In this document: one piece after another, positions 47,476 to 59,221 of the stretch
How the letters are laid out: each line of letters begins with the position of its first letter
How positions within the stretch are numbered: position 1 is the stretch's first letter
Origin: Poronia punctata
Taxonomy: Eukaryota > Ascomycota > Sordariomycetes > Xylariales > Xylariaceae
Reading direction: 5' to 3'
Assembly (NCBI GenBank): GCA_022579005.1
Contig: MU401619.1
Coordinates: 1-64,000, forward strand
Length of the DNA stretch: 64,000 bases
Program-made: the position numbers and the translations under genes
The notes under the pieces: generated by a model
What the model was told of the DNA's origin: nothing
What the model saw: the letters and a program-made list of their open reading frames with translations, nothing else
Database searches by the model: none

Positions 47476-49090
47476 GAGTTTGCTATCGGCAAGATCTGAT
47501 TCAAATGCTGGGGATGTTTTCCACACAGAATAGGGGAGCGAAGTCAGGATAACGCAAGCACGAACTTTAAAGTAGGAATGATTGGTATAAGAGGTTGAGG
47601 TATTGGTTTTGTACACGTAAAGATTTAAATTTGTGGTCAGCATATGCGATGTAACTGAAACAACCTTACATGGTACAACGGGAAGTACAAAATGTGCATG
47701 TGCGACTGTCCCAGATTATTATTATTATTACCTACTAACTTCTCACCGCAACTTCCCTCTTCTTGTTGATGGGATAGTTTGGTACAGTCGACATTTGGAT
47801 ATCACCTTATCAGGAGGTAGGATAGATAGCCTTAAACTGTAGACATCTTTTTTTTTATCGCTGCATAAGGGGCAGTGGTGGCAGTGTATGAAAGACTGAC
47901 CGCCGGGTTGAATCATGTTGAATGTTTGATTCAAGATGTTTTCTGACCACCCACCATTTTTCCTGTCTCACTTCCACCTCCACCGATAAGGACAAAATGC
48001 CGTTAAAAGTTAAAATAGGGATCTAAGATGGTAGTCAGGATTGGACTAGACCTGTTGAAGACATTAGTATAGGTGAATTAAGAAGGTACATGACCCAGAC
48101 CCTTTTAAAAAGTGGACTTTGTAATCCTCCAAAGCAGGTCTAGTCAAGTTGTCTACCTTAAGTTTTGTCGTACAGAGAGGTATTAAAGCTGAGTCTGGAG
48201 GTATCATGCACCTGTTGGTCAAATGACGAGTACATAAAGATACCTACTTTACCCACCGGCATTCTGAAATGTGCCTCTACACTTTTTAATCGCTCCTTGT
48301 TCCTAGTCTACGAGCAGTTGTGCTTTCAAAAATTCATCAAAAAATCCCACCACTTTGGTGCCGTCACATCGGCCATTCCATCGCCCCAGAGTTTACAAGG
48401 TCGTCGTTCCAGCTGAAGCCTTGCTTTTGCCCAATTCATCCTTCATTTCTTCTCTTCTCTTCTCTTCCGCTTTTGCTTTTGCACCCTGTCTTTATTTTGC
48501 TTGGCGTGCGGACTGACTCGCCTGTTAACCTAGACTAGATACAGCAACCCCCAAGGCCAGGCCGGGAGGGGACAAGACAAAACCGGTGTGACAAGAGAAA
48601 GGGAAAGTGTACGAGTAGAGTGGAAACTCGCAGCATTTCAAACCCTCTGAAAAGCATTCCCATCCTCGAAACATCTTTTGCGGCAAGTCTTGTATAGTTG
48701 GCAATCTTTATTTGCTGTCTTATATCTAAACGTTCTATTTTTATATCTTTACATTCTTTAACTCTTCCAATATCTATCTATATATCTGTTTCTATTCTTT
48801 CTGTCTGTCCCTGTAAGAACTGGTAGGTATTCCGAACGCATCGTATCGTATCGGAGTCTACCGACAAAAAAACAATTGCCGGTCGACCGTCTTTCGTGTC
48901 TTTGGCAACTGACTCTCGCTATCTGGCTCGCGCGACGTCCCTCACTTCTTTTTTCGGTCCACGTTTCACCTTTTTTACTTCCCACGTTCCGTCGTGCGTC
49001 ATTCCTCAGCCCTGCGCTGGTCACACTCTCGGTGTGACGCAAAGATTAGGCCGCTTCCTCTAGCATTGTGGCCCGAAACCAGCCGTTACT
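46562..49090. other. Intergenic region, 2.5 kb
   Basis: No supported gene. It contains a (CA)n tract at 47437-47473 and, close to 49091, CT-rich DNA (TCTTCTCTTCTC at about 48450) typical of a long fungal 5' leader or promoter of the F-box gene. Confidence 0.5.
47437..47473. repeat. (AC)n dinucleotide microsatellite
   Basis: About 18 uninterrupted AC units in intergenic DNA. Likely length-polymorphic. Confidence 0.95.
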
Positions 49091-51310
49091 ATGGGCCTAA
49101 CCAGAGCCGAGGGTTCGCTGCAGGCGTCGTCGGTTGCTGCCACGTATGAGGGCGCCTCCACCTCCACCTCGGCCTCGGCCTCCAACGCCAGTTCCTACTC
49201 CCACGATACTGGAATGGAACCCGACGAGCAACGCACCGAACCCCGCAGACCGTCGACAGCCAGTCTATTCCGACCCAACCGAAGCGCGAGTACCAGTCTG
49301 CCATGGCGACGCCAACAGAAACTTGTCGCTTTGGGCGACAACGACTCTTCCCGCCCCATGGTCGAAAAACCTGTCGTCGAGGAGGAGAGGTTGGGAGCTG
49401 GGTTCGGAGCCACCGGTGGGCCATTAAAACAAGGGGGGACGTCGCTGGGGCGGAGGTTGCGACGTGCGTCCTTGACTTTGATGAAGGGCATAGTATGCCG
49501 TGATCGTAGCAATTCAGAGCCGGCCGCTGATTTGTATGACAGCCGGCCTGTAACATCACATTCCCCTTGGGATAGACTGCGTCAGGCCACTACCATGAGG
49601 CACCTCAAGACGTCGCATGGTGAACGAGCCGGACTCGATACCATCTACTCTCCTCTGGAATCTCACTTCCCCGACCGTCCAGTTCCCGGTCATGGATTCG
49701 CACCCCCCATCATTCCAGAGCACACAGGCGCCGCCGCCAAGGCTGCTGCCGCTGCACTGCAAGATGGGCACCTCGCCCATGTATACCAACAGTTTCTTTA
49801 CGACGAGTTTAACGATCGTGAGAGTGGTATTGGCATCACCGTCACATCGCCCGGTTCGGAAGAGGAGGCGATGACGAGCAAGGAGTCGGACGTCGTCCGC
49901 GTCGACTTTGTCGAACAACTGCCGCATGAACTGTCGGCACATATTCTCTCGTATCTCGATGCTATCCATTTGGGAGTCGCCAGTCGTGTATCACAACACT
50001 GGCGCGAAATGATCCAAGATCAATACATCTGGCGTCAATCCTTTCTGCGGGAGAAGACCCATACCTTTGCGACTAGCCGGCGTACACAACCAGGCGTGAT
50101 GGCCGGCGTCCCCTCGCTTCGTCCGGGACTCGAATGGAACAGGATTTACCAAGCCAGGGAGGCACTGGATCGACAGTGGAAGAGCCGGTCAAACGTCCGT
50201 GCCGTCTACTTGAACGGCCACCTTGATAGTGTTTATTGCCTACAGTTTGATGAGTGAGTCTCGACAGCCAGCCAGCCATCCGGACAGCATTCGAGTAGCA
50301 GACTAACCTAGAACAGGAATAAAATCATCACGGGTTCGCGGGATAGGACGATTCGGATATGGGATATGCGGACACTGCAATGCCGGCTCGTGATAGGACC
50401 GCCCGAAGTCGTCGCCCTAACCTCGATTCTGTTCGACCCGAATGGCAAACCGATACACTACGCCTCGACCCCTGACAATCGTTCCTCTAACCCGTCGGTG
50501 CCCGTTACCGTGTCGTTCCCGACGCACCACAAGGCTTCCATCCTCTGCTTGCAATACGACGACGACATCCTCGTAACCGGCTCTTCCGACTCCACCTGCA
50601 TCGTTTACAGCGTCAAGGCTGGTTACCGTCCTGTCCGCCGTCTGGAGCATCATACGGCTGCCGTTCTGGACCTGACCTTTGACGAAAAACACATCGTCAC
50701 CTGTTCCAAAGACATGAGCATCTGTGTATGGGACCGCGAGACGGGCGACCTCATCAAACAGCTTCGGGGTCATACCGGGCCCGTCAACTCGGTGCAGATG
50801 CGCGGCAACACCATCGTGTCGTGCTCGGGCGACTTCACCGTGAGACTCTGGAACATAGACAGCGGCAAGACGATCCGAGAGTTTACAGGGCACAAGAAGG
50901 GCCTTGCCTGTTGTCAGTTCTCCGAGGATGGGCGGTTCATCGCTTCGGCCGGCAGCGACAGGGTGATTCGCATCTGGGATGCGAACACGGGCGAATGCCT
51001 GCGGGAAATAACGGCCCACGATGGTCTCGTCCGTAGCCTCCACCTCGACAGCACGAGCGGCCGGTTAATCAGTGCCAGTTATGACACGGATATCAAGGTT
51101 TTCGACATGGCGACGGGCGAACAAGTTCTCAACTTTCCCCGGTGGCATTCTAGCTGGGTGCTCAGTGCCAAGTGCGACTACCGGCGAATCATCAGCACCG
51201 GCCAAGACGCCAGGATTCTCATCATGGACTTTGGCGCCGACGTAGAGAATATCCACATGCTAGAGAGTGCGCGCAAATACGAGGTCGCTTGCGAGGCCGG
51301 CTTCATCTAG
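49091..51310 (+). CDS. F-box and WD40-repeat protein (probable SCF ubiquitin ligase substrate receptor)
   Basis: Predicted substrate-recognition subunit of an SCF E3 ubiquitin ligase: the F-box binds Skp1 and the WD40 propeller binds phosphorylated targets. Two exons, 49091-50253 and 50317-51310, give 718 aa. The first 270 residues are low complexity (Ala/Ser/Thr, Arg-rich) with no fold evident. The F-box is at about 273-320 (VEQLPHELSAHILSYL, then HWREMIQDQYIWRQSF). WD repeats follow from about 375 to 700, with classic GSRDRTIRIWDMRTLQC, CSKDMSICVWDRETGDL, CSGDFTVRLWNIDSGKT, SAGSDRVIRIWDANTGEC and SASYDTDIKVFDMATGEQ. Layout resembles fungal Pof1/Fbxw7-like proteins, but which orthologue is unclear, so no symbol is given. 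The 63-nt intron has branch CTAAC. An 8-bp tandem repeat begins 10 nt after the stop. Confidence 0.93.
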
Positions 51311-52883
51311 TTGATGCTGCTATTGGCGTATTGGCGTATTGGCGTATTGGCGTTCTCGTGTTGTGCGCTTCTGTTTTGTGGCCTGGTATAGAATGGTGGG
51401 TGGTTTCTGCACTGCCTTTTTTTGCATGTGTTAGACTTCAGGAGCGAACATCGGGTGTGATACCATGCGCGACGTTTTGAAGTTGGTCGTTGTTGCCGCT
51501 GAGACGTGGATTAGTCATGTGGCGGTCTTTTACCCCTGCCCGATGTAAACCACGATTTTGATATTCAAAGGTCGTTGCGACAAGGCGGAATCTATTTGTT
51601 TCTTACGTTGCCCCTTTTTCATTTATTTTCTCTTCTTTCTTCCCTCTCTTCCCGTGGTGGCCCTTGTCGTTCAACCGGTTAGCATCATCATCATTATCTT
51701 TATAAACATGCCTCAGGAAAGGCGAATACTTTCAGCAACATCAACATGATGAAAAATCGGCGTTTTTTTGTCTTGTCTTGTCTTGTCTTGCCTTGCCCTT
51801 GTCTTTTATCATACCACCTTTTGATAAGGGGGTTGGTTGTGCTTTGTTTGTTTAGACGAGCGGGTATAGACATATAACATGGCATTTTGGGCGTTTTCTT
51901 ACACGCACTCACACATACACACAATGTTGCCTTGCGTTGGGTTTTATCTGACGGACGGGTGTCTTGCTCGTTTTCGCCGAATTTTTCTTTATCTTTTTCT
52001 AGCCAAGGTGTCGTTGTTGTTTGTCAGGTTTCTGGTTTACCCCTTTCGGTTCGATGGATTGGAGTATCATAAGATATGTAGAAGAAAAAGAGGAGGAGGA
52101 GAGAAACAGACAAACACACAGATAGCGGATTAGAGTGAAATAATCTGTCGTGATTATGTACGAGTAGACATTCATCTATCCAACTACCTACATTATCTAT
52201 CTATCCATCTATGTCACAGTATAAAGGGAATGAGGGAAATTAGCTTTTTCACCTACACAAAAGGCTAAATTGATTAATCAATCAATTACCCTTTTTGATT
52301 TGCCATTTTTTGTTTTATATGTCTTTCTTTCCGGCTGGCTGGCTGGCTGGCTGGCTGGCTGCCTATTTAGTAATTATCCTGAATTTGATGAGGAAATAAA
52401 GCGCATCGAGACGGAACAGCACCACGGCTTTGACTCCTACCTACCTAGGTACCTACCTACCTGCTTAACATACTTTATTTATTATCAATTCAAGGTTGTA
52501 AACTTTCTCCATCCATCTATATTAGACTTGATAGATCTTTTCAACATGAGATACATGCTTACTTGTAAAAAGACAAAGAGAACAAAGAAACGAGAAATTG
52601 TATCAAGGAGCAATATAACCTGGTATTATAATTGTGGCAGGCTAGTACTTGTTTATGCCTAAAATAGGCTATATCTGTTGAAATGGTTTATTGCGACGAA
52701 AACAGTAACAGAGACTGATATTAGGCATTTCATCCTTCATCTATTCAACATGTTATATCGTGTTGTTTGTCTATATCATCATTCCGCGCATCATTTCCAC
52801 GTAAAATCATAATGCGCAAGGTATCTACCTATCTAACCAAACCAACGAAGAAGAATACCCATACCGGACCCCAATGGCCAACT
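51311..52883. other. Intergenic region, convergent
   Basis: 3' regions of the F-box gene (plus) and the Zn-cluster gene (minus). Contains several simple repeats: TATTGGCG x4 (51321-51353), a TGTCT/CTTGT run (51769-51805), GGCT units (52333-52361) and CCTACCTAGGTACC (52440-52453). Frames such as 52270-52662 are low complexity and unlikely to be genes. Confidence 0.5.
51321..51353. repeat. 8-bp tandem repeat next to F-box stop codon
   Basis: Four head-to-tail copies of TATTGGCG begin 10 nt after the TAG stop. They lie in the expected 3' UTR. Confidence 0.9.
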
Positions 52884-55578
52884 TTATTTCCCATCGAAAA
52901 ACAAATGTTTCTCATCCGTAAAAGAGAGCAGAAACCTCGCTAACAGCCGACCGGTATAGTCAAGCGTGACGTCGCGTGGGTACGGGTGTGCTTCGGCTTG
53001 TGATAGGATGGGACCTGCTGCTAGAAAGTCGAGTTCGTGCCCTAGGTTTGGAAGATTATAGTGTTAGTATTTACTTAACATATATGACAAGAGACTGTAT
53101 GCACCACATGAAAAGGGATACTTACAGCTATCGCCATCTTCTAATAAACTCCGTAGAGACTGGGCCATTTCGGCAGCGGCGGGCTCCAAGTCCATGTCGA
53201 GTTTAGAATCTAGCAAAGGGTTGAAAGTGCCCGAGCTACTTCCACTTCCGCTCCCGCTACCGACGCCGGGCTCGCGTACGTGATGAGTCTGATACGCGAT
53301 ATGGAAACGATAAGCCACCTGACAAAACGGCAGGTTATCAATTTCGCGACATATTTCTAGTACACGTTTTCGTGCGCCCGCGACGTACCCGGTGCCCGAC
53401 TTGTTGTCCTGTCCGAAATGTGCGTTGCGTAGGGCGACTTCGGCCTCGGAAACAACGAATGTGTCCGTCGTGGCTTCGATGCTTTCAAATAGGAGACAAA
53501 GCACGAGGAAGGCGGCGAGACAGGGCGCCCACTCGGTACGCGATCGGGGCTTAAGTTTCGATCCAAAGTCGTCGAAGAGTGTGTTCAACTCCTTTTGGAG
53601 ATATTCGTCCAGAACGGCCTTGACCTGTCTGTTAAGGATACGCGCTGTGGTGAAGGGTGGATGACGACCGTTCACAACCATGGAATGATCTTGTTGCTGC
53701 TGGTTGAGCCGCGCCAACGTGGCGGCTGTGAGGCATAGTTGACGTGTGAGGACGTAATGCGCTGCGTAGATACCCAGAGCACGCTTTACCATGGAAGACT
53801 GCGAGCGCTGGGCGAATCGCTGGACAAGGGTGAGTATCCGATGCGGTAGCTGCGTGCCACGGAGCGGCTCTGTCGTCTGGTCGGCGTAACACGGCTCTTC
53901 CACAAGACTCTGTACATACTCGCGAGCACGACGCTCCAACGTTTCCCGCTGACTGCTGTTGGACGGATTCACACCGAGGGGCACTGCATCTCGCAAGTGC
54001 AGATCCAATTGGTGGACGCCCATACCCATGTGCCAGTGTTGCAGCACTTCGACGCCCTTGGGCGCGAAGAAGGAAACTGGAACCGTCAAGGTGGATAGGA
54101 AACGCGATCCTGATGTCAACTCGACAAAGTATGGCTTGCTAGTGGATGTTGGCGACGAGGAGGAGGAGGAGGAGGAGAACTCGTCATAGAACTCGGAAAC
54201 ATTCTCCGAGATGAAGCGTGCCATTGCCGGCCTTTTGAAGTGCACCCTGATGAAATCCGGGAAGAGCACGGGTAAGAAGTCGCCAAACTTCCAACACATG
54301 ATTTGAGGCACTTGGGCCGAGATCTTTTTGCAATTCTTGCACGGCCGCTCCTCGTTGCATCCCACTTTGCGGCTTTGGAAAGGATGAGAGCTGTTAGTAT
54401 CGTATGTCCGTCTAAGCTCTGCAGTATGAAGGGGAGGTAGGTGGGGAATGGCAACAGGGGTAAAAAGGCTCACCTTTGACAGCAAAAGCAAGCTCCCTGC
54501 CGCCGTATGTTTAGAGTGACCTTTGCATTACGCAGCTTCCGCCCACGTTGTGATGCCATCGCCTCGAAACATTCGTAAGGATTAGGCTTTCCCGTTTGCT
54601 GGTGGATGGTGCTCGGTGTTACCACGAAGAAGTTATCTGTTGGCGTCGACCTCTTCTTCGATTTCTTCACTTTCCCGTCGCCCTTGATCTTCTTAATGAA
54701 GGTGGGGTCCGTCTTCTTCCCCTCCTTTTGTTTGGCCGAAAGAACACTCGAGTTCGACCAATGAGAGCTACTTGTCTCCGCAGAGTGATGGGAAGGCGAC
54801 CTTGACATTTGCGGACTCAAGTCGTCGACAGGGAACATCATGGACGGGTCCTCAAATTGAAGGTTCATCGGCGCCCAGGGGGCAATGTCACTGGCATCTT
54901 GAAGATGTAGCGGGATATCCAGCTCTACCGACTGGCTGGGCATATTTATCCCTTCGAAGCCCGACATGTTGCCGATGCTCCCTTGGAAGAAGTCTGGCTG
55001 GAACGAGTCCATGTTAATCGTACCTGAGTTTCTATGTTTTAGTCGGTATTCTTGTGGAAGATGAAGGCTAACAAGCCGAAAGAAACTTCCGGAGCCTGTT
55101 AGGGGTACACGGTACACCTACCTCGTAGCATATCAGGGAATAGCGACTCAGGGCCCATCATGAACTCTTGACTGTTTGTCAGGGCGGATTGAAAGGTGGA
55201 TGAAAATTGGTGATTGTCGCCAACATTCAGCGCCATCGTTGTCGTAGACGACGTCGGCGGTCCTGTCGTTGGGGAATTGTCCGTTGGGGTTTGCTGGCTC
55301 GGATAAGACGTAGGGGCAGGACGGCCAAAATTGCCATCCTGGGTATGCGTAGTATGGTCAGATGGGAGTGGCGACATGGCCGTTGGTGAGGCTCCCAGAG
55401 AATTATGAGGATAACCGACGACCCGCCATCCATTAAAGCTCGAGGAGGGGCTTGGGGTGTAATAATCGGCGGGCGACAATGAATTCGCGTCTACATGTTG
55501 CCACGAGTCGGTGTCTTCTGTCGAGTCGGCATAGAAGAATGATCCTTGTGAAGGGGAAGCAGAGGCAACCGAGGCCAT
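52884..55578 (-). CDS. Putative transcription factor with internal Zn(II)2Cys6-like cluster
   Basis: Four exons, minus strand: 55578-55122, 55023-54474, 54372-53126, 53041-52884, giving 803 aa. Residues 1-330 are disordered (Ser/Thr/Pro/Asn-rich) with a basic KKIKGDGKVKKSKKR patch that could be a nuclear signal. Six cysteines spaced C331-x2-C334-x6-C341-x5-C347-x2-C350-x11-C362 (CFCCQSRKVGCNEERPCKNC) resemble a fungal Zn2Cys6 DNA-binding domain. The last spacer is longer than the usual 6-8. The junction of exons 2 and 3 falls inside the cluster, so correct splicing is needed to make it. Downstream are a Ser run and about 380 residues of helical sequence (YAAHYVLTRQLCLTAATLARL, EWAPCLAAFLVLCLLFE). 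Each intron has a CTAAC-type or near branch. Function as a transcription factor is inferred. Confidence 0.8.
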
Positions 55579-58027
55579 TCTACTCCTCTGCGAGACCGCA
55601 CGTGTCCAAGAAGATTGATTCGTATATATGTGTGAAGATGTGTAAATGTCCGCTTGGAAATATTGTACAGATTAGTGTTAGACTCTTGCACGTATGTCTG
55701 TCTGTCCGTCTGTCTGTCTGTACGAGTATGTCGGTTTGCGGGTAGCTCTAGATAACCCAGACAAATATTGGAGATGATCGCCCTGTTCCCCTGCTTTCTC
55801 CAACTGCGCAGGTGCACTTTCGGAGATGTTCAAGAACGTGGCAAGCAATCCAGGAAAAGGCTATACGGAGTGGTAGAGAAGAAAGGTCGTCTTTCAACAA
55901 CATAAACGAGCTTCTCTTTTCTCGTTTTCTATGAGTACGAAAGGTCAACGGTCATGCCGTTATATTACTTTGTAAAATACCTACATGATGAAATGCGTAA
56001 AGAAGGTAAGCTTCGCTTATCGAGCAAGAGGGGGAGGGGGGGGAGAGGCGGGATGAACTGGAGGCGTCCCTCAGCCACGACTTGGAAGTTTGCAGATAGG
56101 CTCTGACATACGTATATTTTGTACCTTGGACGCAACCTTGTAGTAATTCCTGGAAATTCCGGAAGGTAGGTGCAGTAGTAACTTGTCACAGCAAGGCAGG
56201 CACGGCAAGGTCCTTCAACTCTTGTACGAGTAGGTACCTATGTCATGCCTACCTCTGCCCAGTGCCTAGTCATCCACCCCAGCCTAAGCTAAAACCGCGA
56301 CCGACAGGGTGGAGAAAATGGCTTGGCTTCTTACTTCTTTGGTAAACCCTCGGTGTCCATTCCCAGTCTCTTTCTATCAGCCACCAAGGAATGCACAGCA
56401 ATCCCTGGAAGTTGGAATTGGCTACATACTTTTGAAGGGGGCCGGCCACAAGCAAGCGCTGGCCGCGAAGGCAGGTAGCATACTAGCTTTATTCAAAAAT
56501 CCAAAAAAAGGAAAGAAAAAGTTCCGAGATTTATGTGTAGGTATGTAGACGGACGAAAACTGTATGTTAGAAAAGGCATTAAGGATATGCGAGCCTGTCC
56601 GGTTCGGGCTTAGCGTGTAGAGCTGGCTAGTGAAACCTGAAGCTGAGAAATTGTGGTACTCTTTTCTACAAGTACTCCTAAACAGCCCTACACCAGAACC
56701 ATCCCCGCTCCCAGACACAGCCCCAAATATGAGGGGTGGCTGAGGTCTGTACTTGCTGCAGACACAACAATCATCAACGTGCCTATACTGATAGTGATGA
56801 TGAGGATTGTTACCACAGGAAATTTACACCAAGATAAGGTATGATTCGAGTTATATGAATACTGTTTTTTTTTTTTTTTTTTTGCTATGGTCAGTAGGTG
56901 GTATGTTTAAACGGCAGACAACGCAAGACCCTAGTTACAGGAGAACGATCTTCCAGGTATCATCGTAAGAAAAAGCAAAGCAAAATAATTTCGAAGGAGA
57001 TGCACGGTATGATTATACCAGAGCGCCAAACGCCTTACTCATTGATACAGCACCAGGCTGTGGTTCGGATCTCATGCTGGTGGCTGTGGCTGTAACTGTG
57101 ACATGACAGTGGACAGGACCAGGTGACATGACATGAAATGGCAAAACTCGTTACATGGTAAAAGTTTAATGTGCCTCTTGGTATCTAAAAGTAAAAGAAA
57201 AGAAAACACGCTGGTCAGGATATTAAGAAATCAAAAAAGTACAATGTCAGTCTTGGAAAAGCAGATGCACAGGTTGACGGTAGGGACATTCTGAGAAGGA
57301 TTGCACTTTCTCATGATTGGAAACTTTTTTTGTGCCTGATGCTAGTTAGAATGGTGCCCAAGTACGTGTATGCGACCGCGTCTGGATATGGTACTCCAGA
57401 TCGCGATCGTGGGTCCCCATGTCTCCAGGCATGTCTTGAAGCAATGCAACGTGGGGAAGGTCAGACAAGGGCATTTCTGTTTGGCTCCCCCTCCTCCCCA
57501 ACGCTGGAAAAGCCAGGCTGTCAGGCCAAGGGCAGGATAGGACGGCAGGGTATGAGATAGAGACAGTGGAAGAGGACAGGAGGGGGGAAATGTGATAGAA
57601 GTCAAAAAGAGTTGCTTCGTACAACGCATAACGCATCGATGCCGTTGCAGCTGGTCCAATAAATAATCTGCAGGCTTCCGAGTTCTCAGGGCCAGCCAAC
57701 AATGGCCTAATACCTGCTGGAGAAAAACATCATCAAAAAGATTGTGTTCCCCATATACCAGCGAACAATCTGGCCACCGGCTGTTCCCCCGCTCTGCTCT
57801 AGGCACTTTTCCTGTTCTCCAATTATCTTTCAGATATTTTAGCGGAAATCCATGGCTGATTACGTGCCGCAAACACTGCCATGTCAGTTCTTTTTCTGTT
57901 TTTCTGTCTAGAATTCTTTTTATTCCCTACTCATTTTGTCTGGTTTGCCTGGGCATGATCTCATCTCTGCCCGTCGGCAGTTTATGGGAATTTCTCGTAG
58001 AGAGGCGTCGCAATCTGTCGATGGTGT
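55579..58027. other. Intergenic region, 2.4 kb
   Basis: No supported gene. It holds the upstream region of the Zn-cluster gene, with a (TCTG)n run at 55696-55720 and a 17-T run at about 56867-56883. Short frames are without similarity. Confidence 0.5.
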
Positions 58028-59221
58028 TCAACGGGAGCGGGAACCGGTACGGTCCGCCATTGCTGCTGCTGCTGCTGCCGCGCGCTCATGAATTTGCTGC
58101 TCGGTTGTGACGTACTGTAAGAAACAGTTAGTCAATATCTAGGGTGGACTCGATGCGACTGTCGACAGGAGAAATGGTGAGAGCACAAGAGGTGCCTACT
58201 ACATCTTCCCCTTCACTTGACGATATCCTCACTTACCAGTCGATCTAGATAATCCATTGCGGGTGCGTCCTTTAGGATCTTAGCCACCTGGATTCCAGCG
58301 CTAATCAGCTGGAGGATATTTCGGTCGTCTTTCAATGGCCGCGATTGATGTTTCGCAGCATGTCGCATCTCGAGCGAGTTCTCCAGGATCGTGACAAACT
58401 GCTTTATCTGGCCGTTATAGAGGACACGCGCTGGGATCCTCCTCTTGGTCGCGAGGCGTTTCAACAGGTACACCCACTCTGTCCACTCGCGATCCTGAGG
58501 CCGCTCGACCGGTCGCATACTAAGGTGAACAGATAGTGTCAGTAATTGACACCTTCGAAGCAGACCTGGGCCGGCCTCAAGGGTCCTTTCCTTTACTGGA
58601 CTACATAGGATGGGGATCTCTGCGCACGTACTCCTGGGTTAGAGGGATGGGAAACTGATATTTGGCGACAAAATCGAATGCACACTGCGACAGTCGATCG
58701 TTGACCGCGGCCAGTAGAGCATCTTGCTCAGACACTCGGAGATTGGTGGGCAGTTGAGGCATCTCTCGCTCCTGCATGGAAATATAACCCATCGATGGCC
58801 GAGCAAGGTACTGCACCTGCGGGCCGTCGAACTCGTCCCGGTTGGAACTCTTCCTTTGGGATCGGGCTTTGCCGCCATGCCTTCCCAGTCCCGAGGGCGG
58901 GGAGGTGCCTGCATAGCTGTCCCGGCCTGGCTCTGACATGTAAGCTACGTCATCGGCAGCATCCAGAGACGAGTATTGGCCATGTATCGGCCAGGTATTT
59001 GATCCGCTACCGCCGCCGCTGCCGCCACCGCCACCGGCCCCGACGTATGGCGCGTATGGACCACTCGAAGTATGGTATGAAGCGGATGGTGGACTCGTGA
59101 CGTAAGGTGGTGTGAGAGGGAAGCCATGTTCATGCCGAATGGGTGTGCCGCTCGTGCCTACACTCGACGACGACGTTGCCATATCATACATTGATCCGGT
59201 CCTGGATGGATATCTCGCCAT
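58028..59221 (-). CDS. Hypothetical protein with conserved-looking central domain and poly-Ala tail
   Basis: No named family recognised. Three exons, minus strand: 59221-58605, 58519-58237, 58114-58028, giving 328 aa. The first 140 or so residues are disordered: Ser/Pro/Tyr/Gly-rich with a Gly-Ser tract (GGGGGSGGGSGS). From about 160 a compact region has SQCAFDFVAKYQFPIPL, EYVRRDPHPIM, EWTEWVYLLKRLATKRR, IPARVLYNGQIKQFVTILE and QLISAGIQVAKILKDA, with the look of an ordered helical domain. A normal-looking stop exists at 58213-58215 if the second intron is retained. The GTAAGT donor with branch GACTAAC and acceptor TTACAG favours splicing to a last exon that ends HERAAAAAAAMADRTG, encoded by a CTG/GCA repeat. 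The DPHPIM junction uses a weaker GTAGTC donor. Confidence 0.65.
58060..58083. repeat. Trinucleotide (CTG)n tract within coding exon
   Basis: About seven CTG units read as GCA on the minus strand, giving the seven-Ala run near the C-terminus of the gene ending at 58028. Likely length-variable. Confidence 0.85.

Noticed and set aside
52270..52662. 130-codon plus-strand frame
   Set aside because: Built on GGCT repeats and TACC repeats in a convergent 3' region; no similarity.
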